This document shows positions 4,981 through 5,907 of a stretch of 5,907 nt of DNA, piece after piece (positions within the stretch are counted from its first letter, which is position 1; the number at the start of each line of letters is the position of its first letter). Below the pieces are notes generated by a model. That model had not been told where the DNA came from. It saw nothing but the letters and a program-made list of their open reading frames with translations, and did not search any database. A program made the translations under genes and the position numbers. The stretch comes from CBDUQP01 sp965369385 (GTDB taxonomy: Bacteria > Planctomycetota > Phycisphaerae > SM23-33), in contig CBDUQP010000172.1 in NCBI GenBank assembly GCA_965369385.1, positions 1 to 5,907 of the forward strand. Reading direction: 5' to 3'.

Positions 4981-5823
4981 ATGACCAACCGGCTGTTGTC
5001 ATCTCAGAAGAGGCTTCTGTCATCGCATATAGAAATCCTCGAATCACACACGTATCCGTGTGAGCCAAGCTGGCGATGGGAGAATCCCGCATCGCGAAGC
5101 AAGGAACTGAACCTCTGGCTGGTCATCAGCGGCAAGGGGCAGATCGAGACACCAGACGGTACGCAGCAGATTGGCCCAGGCGATTGTTTCCTGTTTCGCC
5201 GCAGCAGTCCTCTTATCGCCACACACGACCCCGAGCATCCGCTGATTGTCCCCTATGCAATCTTCCGCCAAACAAACCAACACGGGAAAGCGTTGAAGAT
5301 CCCCGACAGTGTCCTGCCGAAAGTGCATCGCAAAATCCCGAACTTCTCGGCCTTCACTGAATTGATGACTCGGGCGATCTACGCATATAATTTGAGTTCA
5401 CGCTACCACGAGGTAGCTGTCCACTGGCTCAAAACGTGCCTGTGTGAGCTCCTTTGCGAAGAGCAGGGTGAGTTCAAGGCGGAGCTCCCTTCAAAACACC
5501 TGGGATGGATCCAGGAAACATGCCAGTTAATGCAGCAGTCACCCGGCACAATCGAATCTATCGAAGCACTGGCTGAGCACGTTGGGTATTCTACCGACCA
5601 TTTCATTCGGGTATTCAAGAAACACATCGGAATGCCACCCGGCGAGTACTGGATACGGGCACGTATGAATTCGGCAAGATCACTTCTGCGATCATCCACC
5701 GATACCGTCAGCGATATCGCCAATCTGCTGGGATATCGCGATGCGTGCGCCTTCAGCAGCCAGTTCGCCGCCAGGGCAGGCCAGAGCCCGTCGGCATATC
5801 GCAAGGCATACTCATCGACCTAA
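4981..5823 (+). CDS. AraC-family transcriptional regulator with N-terminal cupin sensor
   Basis: The protein is 280 residues, the normal length for the family. Residues about 40-95 have the AraC-type cupin pattern (LNLWLVISGKGQIETPDG, then IGPGDCFLFRR), which in relatives binds a small ligand, often a sugar. About 100-185 is a helical linker and dimer region. The C-terminal DNA-binding domain has two helix-turn-helix motifs: IESIEALAEHVGYSTDHFIR (191-210) and VSDIANLLGYRDACAFSSQF (243-262), followed by the family signature GQSPSAYRK (267-275). The first ATG is used because no later in-frame Met precedes the cupin. It is divergent from the PEP-CTERM gene across a repeat-rich 518 bp and may control that gene and itself. 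The ligand cannot be predicted; a sugar is a guess from the family and from the LamG-like neighbour. Confidence 0.93.
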   Translation: MTNRLLSSQKRLLSSHIEILESHTYPCEPSWRWENPASRSKELNLWLVISGKGQIETPDGTQQIGPGDCFLFRRSSPLIATHDPEHPLIVPYAIFRQTNQHGKALKIPDSVLPKVHRKIPNFSAFTELMTRAIYAYNLSSRYHEVAVHWLKTCLCELLCEEQGEFKAELPSKHLGWIQETCQLMQQSPGTIESIEALAEHVGYSTDHFIRVFKKHIGMPPGEYWIRARMNSARSLLRSSTDTVSDIANLLGYRDACAFSSQFAARAGQSPSAYRKAYSST

Positions 5824-5851
5824 TTAATGAACTCCCAGGCACCCGCCACCT

Positions 5852-5907
5852 CGCCATGGCGTCGCTTGCGCTCTGAGATCATAGCCACCCCAAAGATGTA
5901 GCCATGC
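5852..5907. repeat. Repeat-like DNA at the right edge
   Basis: The 10-bp palindrome CGCCATGGCG (5852-5861) is followed by sequence sharing two 9-mers with the composite repeat at the left edge: AAGCGACGC (minus strand of 5859-5867; plus strand 48-56) and ATCATAGCC (5878-5886; also 24-33 region). The stem AGCCA recurs at 5884 and 5900. A minus-strand frame is open from the edge for 27 codons but reads as repeat-derived. The element probably continues beyond the window. No clear T-tailed terminator for the AraC-type gene is seen before it. Confidence 0.35.

Overview
The window looks like chromosomal DNA from a planctomycete, most likely of the Phycisphaerae type. That assignment is an inference. 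It rests on a secreted protein ending in a VPEPA motif, a short hydrophobic helix and an Arg-4 tail (PEP-CTERM signal), on a small unnamed protein whose sequence style I associate with planctomycetes, and on gene-free stretches full of palindromic repeats. Several starts lack a clear Shine-Dalgarno site.

Layout from left to right: (1) 1-834 holds no convincing gene but many stem-loops and short repeats. (2) 835-2490, minus strand, is a complete L-aspartate oxidase gene (nadB), the first enzyme of de novo NAD synthesis. Upstream of it on the same strand, 127 bp away, lies a small unnamed gene (2618-3109). (3) 3230-3619, plus strand, is a stand-alone response-regulator receiver domain with a GTG start and a good Shine-Dalgarno site. 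It converges on (4) a minus-strand gene at 3746-4462 for a secreted PEP-CTERM protein, and the two share a strong bidirectional terminator at 3655-3688. (5) 4463-4980 is a 518-bp divergent control region. (6) 4981-5823, plus strand, is an AraC-family regulator. (7) From about 5850 to the right edge, repeat-like DNA resumes.

The most interesting part is the divergent region between the PEP-CTERM gene and the AraC-type gene. It carries a perfectly tandem 13-bp repeat (one mismatch) with an internal palindrome in each copy, an 11-bp direct repeat with a 17-bp period, a spaced motif ATCGACAT-N4-TTGCA present twice exactly 199 bp apart, and a TTGCATAAT box that recurs as the possible -35 element of the araC-type gene. 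The simplest reading is an AraC-type regulator that controls itself and the secreted PEP-CTERM protein through several operator sites, perhaps with DNA looping. This is inference from sequence pattern only. NadB and the receiver domain appear to be unrelated housekeeping and signalling genes that happen to be neighbours.

I saw no tRNA, rRNA, CRISPR array, transposase or recognisable riboswitch. I found no convincing evidence of a wholly new multi-gene system.
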